Below, piece by piece: positions 1 through 7,286 of a stretch of 11,308 bases of DNA. The notes beneath the pieces were generated by a model. That model searched no databases. It saw only the letters and a program-made list of their open reading frames with translations, and was not told where the DNA came from. Numbering within the stretch: the first letter of the stretch is position 1; every line of letters starts with the position of its first letter. Source of the DNA: an uncultured Ignavibacteriales bacterium (GTDB taxonomy: Bacteria; Bacteroidota; Ignavibacteria; Ignavibacteriales; Ignavibacteriaceae); the NCBI GenBank assembly GCA_913053915.1, contig CAJXGP010000021.1, positions 1 to 11,308 of the forward strand. Direction: 5' to 3'. Position numbers and translations under genes: made by a program.

Positions 1-216
1 ATAATAACTTAACAATTTTTTTAACCGTTTTAACGGTTTATAATTATGTCACTTATTCATAAATTTACCTTTTTTAAGTGGGTTCATTAATGAATTGTCA
101 TAAACTGTTTCAAAAGTATTATTTCTATCATTTTTGGAAATAAAGATACAAGAAAGCTTTTGAAATGTGTTTGTATAAGAAATATTTCTCATTCGTTTGA
201 AAGGACAATCCGTAAA

Positions 217-246
217 TTTGTGATGGTATTGTCTATTTTATATTTG
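217..246 (+). promoter_or_regulatory. Candidate Bacteroidota-type promoter for rbfA
   Basis: TTTG at 217-220 is followed after 18 nt by TATATTTG at 239-246. The latter matches the TAnnTTTG -7 element of Bacteroidota primary sigma factors; TTTG or TTG about 19-21 nt upstream is the matching -33 element, so the spacing is slightly short. Transcription would start near 250, leaving a leader of about 95 nt before rbfA. In such AT-rich DNA a chance match is quite possible. Confidence 0.28.
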
Positions 247-333
247 AAGTTTTTAGATTTCCGTTCCTCATTTATATGAAGGAAACATTCACATGAATGA
301 CTATCTTTAAAGTGAACTCAGATGACCGTATGA

Positions 334-339
334 AAGGAG
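334..339 (+). promoter_or_regulatory. Shine-Dalgarno site that fixes the rbfA start
   Basis: AAGGAG ends 8 nt before ATG 348, ideal spacing. This selects ATG 348 over the in-frame upstream ATG at 297, which has no ribosome binding site and would add 17 residues that do not look like RbfA. Confidence 0.8.
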
Positions 340-347
340 CAGAAATT

Positions 348-704
348 ATGTCCCATAGAATTGATAAAGTTGAACATTTAATAAAAGAAGAAATCAGCCT
401 CATTTTTTTATATAAATTAAATGATCCTTCATTCAGTTTCGTAACTATTACTTCGGTAAAATTAAGTGCGGATCTTAAAATTGCTAAAGTATATTTCTCG
501 GTCTTAGAAAAAAACGACAGAGAAAAAGTAATGAAAAAGATTAGTTCTATATCAGGTTTTATTCGCTCCGAACTGGCTTCTCGGATTAGAATCCGGTTTG
601 TACCCGAGTTAAAATTTTTTCTAGACGACACACTCGATTATGTAGAAAAAATTGAAGGATTAATTAAAAAAATGCACGAAGATGATAACAAGGGAAACAA
701 CTGA
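348..704 (+). CDS. rbfA: 30S ribosome-binding factor A (RbfA)
   Basis: RbfA binds the free 30S subunit near the 5' domain of 16S rRNA and is needed for late maturation of the small subunit. The 118-residue product matches the family's usual size (about 110-135). It begins with the typical S-H-R-I-D-K-V-E-x-L-I-K-E-E helix (residues 2-15), then strands such as FVTITSVKLSADLKIAKVYF (31-50), and the helix-turn-helix part of its KH-type fold around SISGFIRSELASRIRIRFVPEL (67-88), followed by F-x-x-D-x-x (90-94). The tail is Asp/Lys/Asn-rich. The start is set by the AAGGAG at 334-339. The gene overlaps truB by 23 nt, so the two are probably translationally coupled. The family call is secure from sequence and from the rbfA-truB-ribF-rpsO-pnp order, which is conserved in many bacteria. 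Confidence 0.95.
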   Translation: MSHRIDKVEHLIKEEISLIFLYKLNDPSFSFVTITSVKLSADLKIAKVYFSVLEKNDREKVMKKISSISGFIRSELASRIRIRFVPELKFFLDDTLDYVEKIEGLIKKMHEDDNKGNN

Positions 705-1386
705 ATTTTCACATATTGACTTCCAAAAAGGTGAAGTAATTTTAATCGATAAACAGGTTAAATGGACTTCTTTTAAAGTTGTTTATGAGCTTAGGAAAAT
801 CATCGATGTTAAGAAAGTTGGGCATGCAGGTACTTTGGACCCTAGCGCTACAGGCTTGTTAATTTTGTGTACCGGGAAGAAAACTAAAGAAATATCTAAA
901 TATCAGGAGTTAAAGAAGTCTTACTCGGGAATTATATTGTTAGGCAAATCTACTCCATCAATGGACTTGGAAACAAAGGTTATTGAAGAATTACCTTATC
1001 AAGATATTACAGAAGATGAAATTATTACAGCTAAAGAAGAGTTAACAGGCAAAATTGAACAAATTCCTCCTATGTACTCTGCAGTAAAATTTAAAGGAAA
1101 AAATCTGTATAAACTAGCGAGGAAAGGAAAGACGGTTGAAAGAAAACCTCGCCAAGTAACTGTTTACAGTTTTGTACTGATTGATATCAAACTGCCTGAA
1201 ATACATTTTGAAATTCAATGTTCTAAAGGTACCTATATTAGAGTAATTGCAGATGATCTCGGTAAAAAATTGGGGTGCGGAGCTGTTTTAAGCGCTTTAA
1301 GAAGAACAAACATTGGGCAATATTCGGTTGATAGTGCGCTTAGTGTTAATGAATTTAAAGAACGCTTTTACGTTGAAACAATATGA
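682..1386 (+). CDS. truB: tRNA pseudouridine(55) synthase TruB
   Basis: TruB converts U55 in the T-loop of tRNAs to pseudouridine. The catalytic motif G-H-A-G-T-L-D-P-S-A-T-G-L-L lies at residues 47-60, with the nucleophilic aspartate at D53. The N-terminal region has the D-K-Q-x-K-W-T-S-F variant of the usual D-K-P-x-G-x-T-S motif. Further family blocks are G-K-I-E-Q-I-P-P-M-Y-S-A-V-K near the middle and C-S-K-G-T-Y-I-R-V-I-A-D-D-L-G in the last third. At 234 residues it is a short TruB without the C-terminal PUA-like extension of some relatives, which is usual for many Bacteroidota-type enzymes. The start codon lies inside rbfA (23-nt overlap) and has no clear Shine-Dalgarno site, so coupling to rbfA translation is likely. 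No other nearby in-frame start keeps the N-terminal motif. Confidence 0.95.
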   Translation: MITRETTEFSHIDFQKGEVILIDKQVKWTSFKVVYELRKIIDVKKVGHAGTLDPSATGLLILCTGKKTKEISKYQELKKSYSGIILLGKSTPSMDLETKVIEELPYQDITEDEIITAKEELTGKIEQIPPMYSAVKFKGKNLYKLARKGKTVERKPRQVTVYSFVLIDIKLPEIHFEIQCSKGTYIRVIADDLGKKLGCGAVLSALRRTNIGQYSVDSALSVNEFKERFYVETI

Positions 1387-1494
1387 AATTTAGATATTTA
1401 AATGTTTCTAATAAGATGCTTACAATGTTTAAAATTTCTTTTTCAGATTAAAAAAATGTATATTAACTAGATATAGTTTGGATAAAATTTTGTT

Positions 1495-2445
1495 ATGAAA
1501 GTATTTGAAAGCTTATCAAAAGTAACGATAAATAAAAATAGTGTTGTTACTTTAGGTACTTTCGATGGTGTTCATTTAGGGCATCGAAAGATCATTGAAA
1601 TGATGAAAAATAAAGCGGAGCAATTAAATAGTAGAGATTTTTTAATTACATTTTACCCTCATCCGCGGAAAGTTGTCCCGAACAATAGTTATAATGTCAA
1701 ACTATTAACTACACAACGGGAGAAAATTGGCTTATTAAAATCTTTAGATATACAGAATATTTTAATTATTAATTTCACAAAAGAATTTTCACAATTAAGT
1801 TATAATGAGTTCTTAGAAAATTACATTATCAACGGTACCGGACTCAAGAATATTGTTATCGGATATGATCATCATTTCGGTAAAGGACGGAACGGTAATG
1901 CAGATAAATTGAGAGAGCTAAGTTCAATGTACGGTTTTAATGTAACTACGGTTGATGCCGTCAGTATAAATGGAATTGCGGTTAGTAGTACTAAAATAAG
2001 AAATGCACTCTTGAACGGAAATATCAATGAAGCAAATTCATATTTAGGCAGATTCTATTCATTTGGAGGTACCGTCATCAAAGGCGACGGCAGAGGCAGA
2101 TTGCTGGGATTTCCTACTGCAAACTTGAAGCTTGAAGATGACGATAAACTTCTTCCTGCTATTGGTATTTATGCTGTCGAATGTTTTATTGAAGGGAAAA
2201 AGTTCTTAGGCGTAATGAGTATCGGAAAGAGACCGACTTTTTATGATTCCGGTAAAATTACAACCGAAATTTATATAATCGATTTTGAAAAAGATATTTA
2301 CGGAGATTTTATAACGGTTAATGTTATTGATAAAATACGGGGTGAAGAAAAATTCTCTTCTACCGGAGAATTAATTAAACAGATGAAGAAAGATACCGAA
2401 ATTGGAATAAAAATTTTAACTAAACAAAAGAAATTAACTTATTAG
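1495..2445 (+). CDS. ribF: Bifunctional riboflavin kinase / FAD synthetase (RibF)
   Basis: RibF phosphorylates riboflavin to FMN and then adenylylates FMN to FAD in the cytoplasm. The N-terminal FMN adenylyltransferase domain carries the nucleotidyltransferase signature G-T-F-D-G-V-H-L-G-H at residues 21-30 and the later S-S-T-K-I-R block at 164-169. The C-terminal riboflavin kinase domain has G-R-G-R-L-L-G-F-P-T-A-N-L, with the G-F-P-T-A-N core at 205-210, followed by G-I-Y-A-V and the G-V-M-S-I-G-x-R-P-T-F block. At 316 residues it is full length (family about 305-320). A 108-nt AT-rich gap separates it from truB. The ATG has no Shine-Dalgarno sequence in front, as often seen in Bacteroidota relatives. 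No FMN riboswitch motif is visible upstream, so regulation is probably with the cluster. Confidence 0.95.
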   Translation: MKVFESLSKVTINKNSVVTLGTFDGVHLGHRKIIEMMKNKAEQLNSRDFLITFYPHPRKVVPNNSYNVKLLTTQREKIGLLKSLDIQNILIINFTKEFSQLSYNEFLENYIINGTGLKNIVIGYDHHFGKGRNGNADKLRELSSMYGFNVTTVDAVSINGIAVSSTKIRNALLNGNINEANSYLGRFYSFGGTVIKGDGRGRLLGFPTANLKLEDDDKLLPAIGIYAVECFIEGKKFLGVMSIGKRPTFYDSGKITTEIYIIDFEKDIYGDFITVNVIDKIRGEEKFSSTGELIKQMKKDTEIGIKILTKQKKLTY

Positions 2446-2660
2446 GAAAAATATTTTGTTCTTTGAACCGGAATATCAAAAAAAATTATTATTTCTTCAA
2501 TCCGGATTTTGCAATATATAGGAAATAGTTTATTAAATTTTAAGTGCCGATTATAAAAGTTTTACAAAGGCTAACGTAATATTTGGTTTAAACAGAAATT
2601 AAAAGCCGATTAAATCGGTATTCAATATTCATGAAATTATAACGTTTTAAGAATGTATTA

Positions 2661-2711
2661 ATGAAAAAGATGGCTGAGAAGTCCGTAGCTAACTTCTTGC
2701 TGTCGGCTTAG
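2661..2711 (+). CDS. Possible 16-residue leader peptide before rpsO
   Basis: ATG 2661 opens a 16-codon frame encoding MKKMAEKSVANFLLSA and ending at TAG 2709-2711, inside the foldable element. It has a basic start and a short hydrophobic end. There is no Shine-Dalgarno site. Its codons (AAG, GAG, TTG, CTG, TTC, AAC) differ from the A/T-ending codons preferred by the neighbouring genes, which argues that RNA pairing rather than coding shapes these bases. I do not recognise the peptide. It could be a chance ORF. Confidence 0.18.
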   Translation: MKKMAEKSVANFLLSA

Positions 2712-2718
2712 TCGTATC
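2669..2718 (+). ncRNA. Putative structured RNA element in the rpsO leader
   Basis: An outer stem pairs 2672-2678 (GGCTGAG) with 2707-2713 (CTTAGTC), including two G-U pairs, and may extend as GAT/ATC (2669-2671 with 2716-2718). Inside it, 2683-2689 (CCGTAGC) pairs with 2699-2706 (GCTGTCGG, one bulged T), closing a 9-nt loop. The four bases AAGT (2679-2682) bulged on the 5' side are complementary to ACTT in that loop (2692-2695), which allows a pseudoknot. An alternative 6-bp hairpin, AGAAGT (2677-2682) with ACTTCT (2692-2697), would compete with the outer stem. The element is clearly richer in G+C than its surroundings. A role in S15 feedback control is inference; I do not recognise a named RNA family. 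Confidence 0.4.
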
Positions 2719-2795
2719 ATAAAATTGATATATAAATAATTGATTCCGGTTTATTCTGGGGTTATATCGTATAAAAAATATAAGGTTTAAATATA

Positions 2796-3059
2796 ATGAC
2801 AAAAGAAGAAAAACAGGAGATAATTAATCGTTTTGGGGAAAACGAAAAAGATTCAGGCAAATCTGAAGTGCAAATTGCATTATTAACAAAAAGAATTAAT
2901 GATCTTACACAACATTTTAATGTACATAAAAAAGATCATCACTCAAGAAGGGGTTTGATGATGATAGTCGGTAAAAGACGTAAGTTACTTGATTATCTCA
3001 TTAAAAAAGACATCAATAGATATCGAACAATAATTAAAGAATTGAAAATTAGAAAATAG
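2796..3059 (+). CDS. rpsO: 30S ribosomal protein S15
   Basis: S15 is a primary binder of the 16S rRNA central domain and organises the platform of the small subunit; in several bacteria it also represses its own mRNA. The 87-residue product has the usual length (about 88-89). The S15 signature runs from [11 protein letters not shown] (30-40) through [11 protein letters not shown] (44-54) to R-R-K-L-L-D-Y-L (61-68). The upstream AAGG is rather far (about 11 nt) from the ATG, so initiation is weakly Shine-Dalgarno dependent at best. pnp follows 13 nt after the stop, the classical rpsO-pnp pair. The 350-nt structured leader suggests post-transcriptional control. Confidence 0.97.
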   Translation: MTKEEKQEIINRFGENEKDSGKSEVQIALLTKRINDLTQHFNVHKKDHHSRRGLMMIVGKRRKLLDYLIKKDINRYRTIIKELKIRK

Positions 3060-3063
3060 AAGG
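3059..3063 (+). promoter_or_regulatory. Ribosome binding site of pnp
   Basis: GAAGG overlaps the last base of the rpsO stop codon and lies 9 nt before ATG 3073. It supports this start and coupled translation of the two genes. Confidence 0.65.
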
Positions 3064-3072
3064 TATTGAAAT

Positions 3073-5178
3073 ATGATAGTATCAAGAGAAATTGAAATAG
3101 GAGACAAAAAATTTTCCATTGAAACCGGTCGTTATGCAAAACAGGCTAATGGAGCGGTTATGGTAAGATATGGTGACACAATGGTATTAGTGACGGCTGT
3201 TGTCCGCGATGAGGCGAAAGAAGACCAAGACTTTTTCCCTCTTCAAGTTGAGTATAGAGAAAAGAGTTCCGCTGCCGGAAAATTTCCCGGTGGTTACATT
3301 AAAAGAGAAGGACGGCCTTCCGAGAAGGAAATTCTTAGTGCTCGTTTGATCGATCGTCCTATCAGACCGCTTTTCCCGGAAAATTTCAAAAACGAAACGC
3401 AAATAATTGCGCTGGTATTTTCCCATGATGGTGAAAATGATGCTGATGTTTTAGCCGCAGTCGGTGCATCTACTGCACTAACTATTTCTAATATTCCTTT
3501 CGCCGGTCCTATTGCTGAAGTTAGGGTTGGTAAAATTAACGGCGAATTAATTATCAACCCAACTTTTCAACAGTTGAAGGAAAGTGATTTGGAGTTGGTA
3601 GTTGCAGGTTCGGAAGATTCCATCCTTATGGTAGAAGGTGAATCATGCCAAATAAAAGAAAATGAATTGCTGGATGCTTTAAAATTTGCTCAAGTTGAAA
3701 TCCGAAAACTTGTGCAAATTCAGAATGAAATGAGAGAAGAAGTGAATATTCCTAAAATGGAAATACCCGTGGAAGAAATTGATTCCGAATTAAAAAATGA
3801 TGTCTATAAACTAGCCGAAGAAAAATTCAAGGAAATTGTTTATTCAGTATTATCCAAAGAAGAGAGAGATCGAAAAAATAAAGAATTAGCTATATTTATT
3901 CAGGAATCTTTAAGCGAAAAATATCCTGAACAAGAAAAAATTATCGGTGAAATCCTCCATGCTATGGAAAAAGATTTAATGCGAAATAGAATTCTTCAGG
4001 AAGGCTTGAGATTAGACGGAAGAAATACAAAACAAATTCGACCAATTGCAATTGAAGTCGGTATTTTACCGCGTACTCATGGCTCGGCTTTATTTACAAG
4101 AGGTGAAACTCAAAGCCTAACAACAGTAACCCTCGGTACAAAGAACGATGAGCAAACAGTGGACGGTCTTCAAGAAGAATATTCCAAAAAATTTATGCTT
4201 CATTATAACTTCCCCCCTTTTAGCGTCGGCGAAGTTGGAAGAATGACCGGAGTTGGAAGAAGAGAAATCGGACATGGAAATCTGGCCGAAAGAGCATTAA
4301 AAATGGAAATGCCTTCCGAAAATGAATTTCCATATACGATTAGGGTTATTTCCGATATTTTAGAATCAAACGGTTCTTCATCGATGGCTACCGTATGTGC
4401 CGGCTCACTTGGATTGATGGACGCCGGTGTACCATTATCTAAAGCCGTTGCCGGTATTGCGATGGGATTAATTAAAGAAGGTGATCAATTTTCTATTCTT
4501 TCGGATATATTAGGAAACGAAGATCATCTTGGAGATATGGATTTTAAAGTTGCCGGAACCGATGAAGGCATTACCGCCTTTCAAATGGATATTAAAATCC
4601 AAGGTATTTCTTTCAAAATTTTGGAACAAGCCTTGGAACAAGCTAAAGAAGGCAGAATGCATATTCTCGGTTTAATGAATGAAGTTATACAAAAACCAAG
4701 GGAAACCCTATCCCCCTTTGCACCCAGACTTATTACTATGAAAATTGATACTGACCAAATCGGTTTGATAATCGGACCTGGCGGTAAAACTATTCAAGGT
4801 ATGCAGCGCCTTTTTGGGGTTGATATTAATATTGAAGAGGATGGTACCGTAAATATTGCATCTCCAAATAATGAAAATGCAGCTAAGTGTAAAGAATATA
4901 TCAAAAAACTTACTGCTACTCCGGAAGTAGGCGAAGTTTATGAAGGTGTTGTTACAAAAATTATGGATTTTGGAGCTTTTGTCGAAATTTTACCAGGGAA
5001 AGAAGGTTTGCTTCATATTTCACAGATCGATAATAAAAGAGTAAATAAAGTAACGGATTATTTTAAAGAGGGAGATAAGGTAACCGTTAAATTAGTAAAA
5101 GCTGAAAATGGTAAGTTTTCTTTAAGTAGAAAAATACTTATCAATGATAAAGTAAGCTCTACCGAAAAAAATAATTAA
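3073..5178 (+). CDS. pnp: Polynucleotide phosphorylase (PNPase)
   Basis: PNPase is a trimeric 3'-to-5' phosphorolytic exoribonuclease that degrades mRNA to nucleoside diphosphates and can also add 3' tails. The 701-residue protein is full length. It shows a first RNase PH domain with F-P-G-G-Y and D-R-P-I-R-P-L-F-P, a helical linker (roughly 220-310), a second RNase PH domain starting near R-L-D-G-R, a KH domain with G-P-G-G-K at 568-572, and an S1 domain from about residue 620. The catalytic block D-H-L-G-D-M-D-F-K is at 484-492; D484, D490 and K492 align with E. coli D486, D492 and K494. The F-S-V-G-E-V-G-R-M-T-G-V-G-R-R-E phosphate-binding segment is intact. It sits directly behind rpsO and is probably co-transcribed with it. 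No truncation or frameshift is seen. Confidence 0.97.
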   Translation: MIVSREIEIGDKKFSIETGRYAKQANGAVMVRYGDTMVLVTAVVRDEAKEDQDFFPLQVEYREKSSAAGKFPGGYIKREGRPSEKEILSARLIDRPIRPLFPENFKNETQIIALVFSHDGENDADVLAAVGASTALTISNIPFAGPIAEVRVGKINGELIINPTFQQLKESDLELVVAGSEDSILMVEGESCQIKENELLDALKFAQVEIRKLVQIQNEMREEVNIPKMEIPVEEIDSELKNDVYKLAEEKFKEIVYSVLSKEERDRKNKELAIFIQESLSEKYPEQEKIIGEILHAMEKDLMRNRILQEGLRLDGRNTKQIRPIAIEVGILPRTHGSALFTRGETQSLTTVTLGTKNDEQTVDGLQEEYSKKFMLHYNFPPFSVGEVGRMTGVGRREIGHGNLAERALKMEMPSENEFPYTIRVISDILESNGSSSMATVCAGSLGLMDAGVPLSKAVAGIAMGLIKEGDQFSILSDILGNEDHLGDMDFKVAGTDEGITAFQMDIKIQGISFKILEQALEQAKEGRMHILGLMNEVIQKPRETLSPFAPRLITMKIDTDQIGLIIGPGGKTIQGMQRLFGVDINIEEDGTVNIASPNNENAAKCKEYIKKLTATPEVGEVYEGVVTKIMDFGAFVEILPGKEGLLHISQIDNKRVNKVTDYFKEGDKVTVKLVKAENGKFSLSRKILINDKVSSTEKNN

Positions 5179-5326
5179 ATATTTTTGAGCTTCTTTTATT
5201 AAATATCATTCATGAAAACGATGAAAGCAAGTATGTAGATTACGGAAATTAAAAACCTTATCTATTTAATTGATTTTCGCATTAGCATGATTATAATGAT
5301 AATAAATATTTTTACTTGTTTAAGCG

Positions 5327-5365
5327 GAAGTAATAAATAGCTATAATTTATTACTTCAATATTTT
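5327..5365 (+). terminator. Possible intrinsic terminator after pnp
   Basis: GAAGTAATAAAT (5327-5338) is perfectly repeated in inverted form as ATTTATTACTTC (5346-5357) around a 7-nt loop, and is followed by the T-rich AATATTTT. The stem has only three G/C pairs and lies 149 nt after the pnp stop, so it is weaker than a textbook terminator. A dimeric-protein operator is an alternative reading. Confidence 0.4.
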
Positions 5366-5381
5366 AATTAATTAATTAATG

Positions 5382-5401
5382 AATATTTTATAGAAAATAT
5401 T
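5382..5401. repeat. 8-bp AT-only inverted repeat
   Basis: AATATTTT and AAAATATT flank the 4-nt spacer ATAG. It directly follows the TTAA/ATTA run. It could be part of an AT-rich promoter region or a second weak hairpin; given the base composition, chance is plausible. Confidence 0.35.
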
Positions 5402-5632
5402 TAATAACCAAATAATTTTTTATAGAAGTTCATTATATATAAATTGATATTCAACTGTAGAAAGAAAAATTTTTTATGATTTTTTTTGAGAGTTTATTAA
5501 TACTGCATTTCTTAATGTGGCAATTTATCAATCAGAGGGAAAAGCCAAGCATTTCCGTCTACAGGATGAGTCAATTTATTTTATATGAATTTGTAATGAA
5601 ATCTTATATTTCATCAATAAAGTTTGTTATCC

Positions 5633-7240
5633 ATGAGAAAAGAAATTATAATCAACTCATCTACTACTCAAACTCGAGTAGCAATTACGGAAGACGGGAA
5701 TTTAGTAGACTTTTTTGTCGATTATCCTGAAAATCGTAGAACCGTAGGGGACATTTATCTTGGTAAGGTAGCTCGTGTATTACCGGGAATTAAAGCAGCA
5801 TTTATAGATATCGAAATGAAACATGATGCTTTTCTGCATTTTTCCGATATCGGCACTAGGACAAAGCAGTTTCAAGAAATGCTCGGGGAGGATTCCGACG
5901 TCGAGGAAGAAGATGAAGAGGAAATCTCCGGCATCGAAAAGGGAAATAACGGCTCTTCGCAAAATAAAAGCTACACGAAAAACCGAAATGGAAGAGATAA
6001 TCATCAACAGCCTCCGATCCCCAGACTGCATAAGGGACAAGATATAATTATTCAAATTACCAAAGAGCCTGTAAATAATAAAGGTGTGCGTGTTACTTCT
6101 GCAGTTTCATTACCAGGCAGGTTTTGTGTTTTACTTCCATTTGATAATAAAATAGGCGTATCTAAAAGAATTTCGGATTTTAGGGAAAGAAGACGCTTAA
6201 GACATATTGCCAGAGGATTGCTTCCGCCAAATTTCGGTTTAATTATTCGAACTGTTGCTAAAAATCAATCTGAAGATGCTCTTAAAGATGACCTTAATAC
6301 TTTATTAAAAACCTGGCAACAAATTCAATCTACCATAAAATCAGAAACTCCACCGGCTCTTATTTATCAAGATCTTAACACTACTTCCAGTGTTATACGA
6401 GATCTTTTTACATCTGATGTTTCAAAAGTGTTTATTGATTCAAAAAAACTTTACAAACAAATAAAAAATTATGTCGAAGTTGTTCAACCTGCTCTTGCAG
6501 ATAAAATTAAATTATTCAAATCTTCTGCTACCATATTTGATGAATTTAAGATTGAAGAACAAATTAAGACCTTAATGGGCAGAAAGGTATCGCTGCAAAG
6601 CGGTGGATATTTAATCATTGAACATACTGAAGCTATGGTCGTTATCGATGTTAATAGTGGAAGATATGCCAAAAATAAGGAGCAGGAACTTAATTCACTT
6701 AAAACCGATTTGGAAGCTGCCCGGGAGATCGCCAGACAATTAAGGCTTCGTGATATTGGAGGTATTATTGTTATTGATTTTATCGATCTTGAAGATGAAA
6801 AGAACCGTAAAAAAATTTACGATGAATTAAGAAAAGAATTTCGAAAAGATAGAGCAAAAGTTTCTATCCTGCCTATGTCGGATTTTGGTTTAGTACAAAT
6901 AACCCGACAACGAATCAGACAAAATATAATGCAGGCAATGAAAGAGGTTTGCCCTTATTGCCTCGGTACAGGATTGCTAACTAAACATTCACATCTTGTT
7001 TACAACCTTGAAGAGTGGCTAGGTAAATTTAGAAGAAGATCTAAAGAAAGATCATTAATTGTTAAGTGTCATCCTTCTGTTGCCGCTAAACTTAAAGAGG
7101 GGAAGTTTATCACTTTCACCAAATTGCAATTGAAGTATTTTGTGAAAATTAAAATTGATCCGGATGAAAATATGCCGTTGGGACAACTAAAATATTTTTC
7201 CAGAAAAACTCTGAAGGAATTAACCGACGAGTTTAATTAA
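5633..7240 (+). CDS. rng: Ribonuclease G/E family endoribonuclease
   Basis: RNase E/G enzymes cut single-stranded, 5'-monophosphate RNA and act in rRNA 5' maturation and mRNA decay. The start is ATG 5633 (535 residues); an upstream in-frame TTG at 5624 has no support. An S1 domain begins near residue 38 (G-D-I-Y-L-G-K-V-x-R-V-L-P-G-I-K-A-A-F-I-D-I) and is split by an acidic, low-complexity insert at about 86-135. The catalytic core has D339 in V-I-D-V-N-S-G-R and D382 in V-I-D-F-I-D, matching E. coli RNase E D303 and D346. The block A-A-x-E-I-A-R-Q-L-R-L-R-D-I-G-G lies between them, and C440-P-Y-C443 forms the zinc-link motif. The long RNase E C-terminal scaffold is absent, so RNase G is the better name. 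There is no Shine-Dalgarno site before the ATG. gcvT follows 46 nt later. Confidence 0.93.
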   Translation: MRKEIIINSSTTQTRVAITEDGNLVDFFVDYPENRRTVGDIYLGKVARVLPGIKAAFIDIEMKHDAFLHFSDIGTRTKQFQEMLGEDSDVEEEDEEEISGIEKGNNGSSQNKSYTKNRNGRDNHQQPPIPRLHKGQDIIIQITKEPVNNKGVRVTSAVSLPGRFCVLLPFDNKIGVSKRISDFRERRRLRHIARGLLPPNFGLIIRTVAKNQSEDALKDDLNTLLKTWQQIQSTIKSETPPALIYQDLNTTSSVIRDLFTSDVSKVFIDSKKLYKQIKNYVEVVQPALADKIKLFKSSATIFDEFKIEEQIKTLMGRKVSLQSGGYLIIEHTEAMVVIDVNSGRYAKNKEQELNSLKTDLEAAREIARQLRLRDIGGIIVIDFIDLEDEKNRKKIYDELRKEFRKDRAKVSILPMSDFGLVQITRQRIRQNIMQAMKEVCPYCLGTGLLTKHSHLVYNLEEWLGKFRRRSKERSLIVKCHPSVAAKLKEGKFITFTKLQLKYFVKIKIDPDENMPLGQLKYFSRKTLKELTDEFN

Positions 7241-7286
7241 TATCTTTTTAATTTTTCATTAAGTATTGAAAGAAAGTTCTTGTGAA

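Larger units (their letters stand above)
1..347. other. AT-rich non-coding stretch before rbfA
   Basis: No convincing gene is visible on either strand. The usual neighbour upstream of rbfA in many bacteria is infB, but none of the frames shows an IF2-like C-terminus, so infB is either further left or elsewhere. Visible structure: a short inverted repeat AACCGTT-TT-AACGGTT (23-38), a 7-bp inverted repeat TTATTTC/GAAATAA (119-125 and 137-143, 11-nt spacer), a perfect 12-bp palindrome AGAAATATTTCT (178-189), and a promoter candidate at 217-246. A 47-codon reverse-strand ORF (49-192) has no ribosome binding site and no recognisable family. Confidence 0.6.
2446..2795 (+). other. 350-nt leader between ribF and rpsO
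   Basis: No normal-sized gene is present. The region contains a CCGGA/TCCGG inverted repeat in its first 65 nt, a short palindrome CCGATT-A-AATCGG (2606-2618), and a G+C-richer foldable element at 2669-2718 described separately. A TATCA/TGATA hairpin follows at 2715-2730, and a weak TTATAT/ATATAA pair lies just before the rpsO start. The length and structure suit an mRNA leader that controls rpsO-pnp. It does not resemble the well-known E. coli S15 pseudoknot in position, because the main structure sits about 80 nt upstream of the start codon. Confidence 0.55.
5179..5632. other. 454-nt AT-rich gap between pnp and rng
   Basis: No supported gene. An 84-codon frame at 5476-5730 runs into rng in another frame and has no family resemblance. 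The stretch contains a perfect 12-bp inverted repeat (5327-5357), a run of TTAA/ATTA tetranucleotides (about 5364-5380), an 8-bp inverted repeat AATATTTT/AAAATATT (5382-5389 and 5394-5401), and long T tracts near 5470-5490. It most likely separates two transcription units, holding the end of the rpsO-pnp transcript and the promoter of the rng operon, though no promoter boxes stand out. Confidence 0.6.

Noticed and set aside
49..192. 47-codon reverse-strand ORF left of rbfA
   Set aside because: No ribosome binding site and no recognisable motif; the length is easily reached by chance.
272..631. 119-codon reverse-strand ORF over rbfA
   Set aside because: Antisense to a certain rbfA; composition follows the complementary strand and no family is recognisable.
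1440..1494. Bacteroidota-type promoter before ribF (TATAGTTTG)
   Set aside because: The element has three rather than two bases between TA and TTTG, lacks a -33 partner, and would start transcription almost at the ATG.
2446..2795. TPP or FMN riboswitch in the rpsO leader
   Set aside because: A CTGAGA-like string occurs, but the other conserved boxes of either riboswitch are missing and the downstream gene is unrelated.
5624..5632. TTG 5624 as the rng start
   Set aside because: ATG 5633 lies three codons downstream and gives the usual N-terminus; the extra residues have no family support.
5476..5730. 84-codon + strand ORF before rng
   Set aside because: Overlaps the N-terminus of rng in another frame, starts in a T-tract, and its last part is simply the rng sequence read out of frame.
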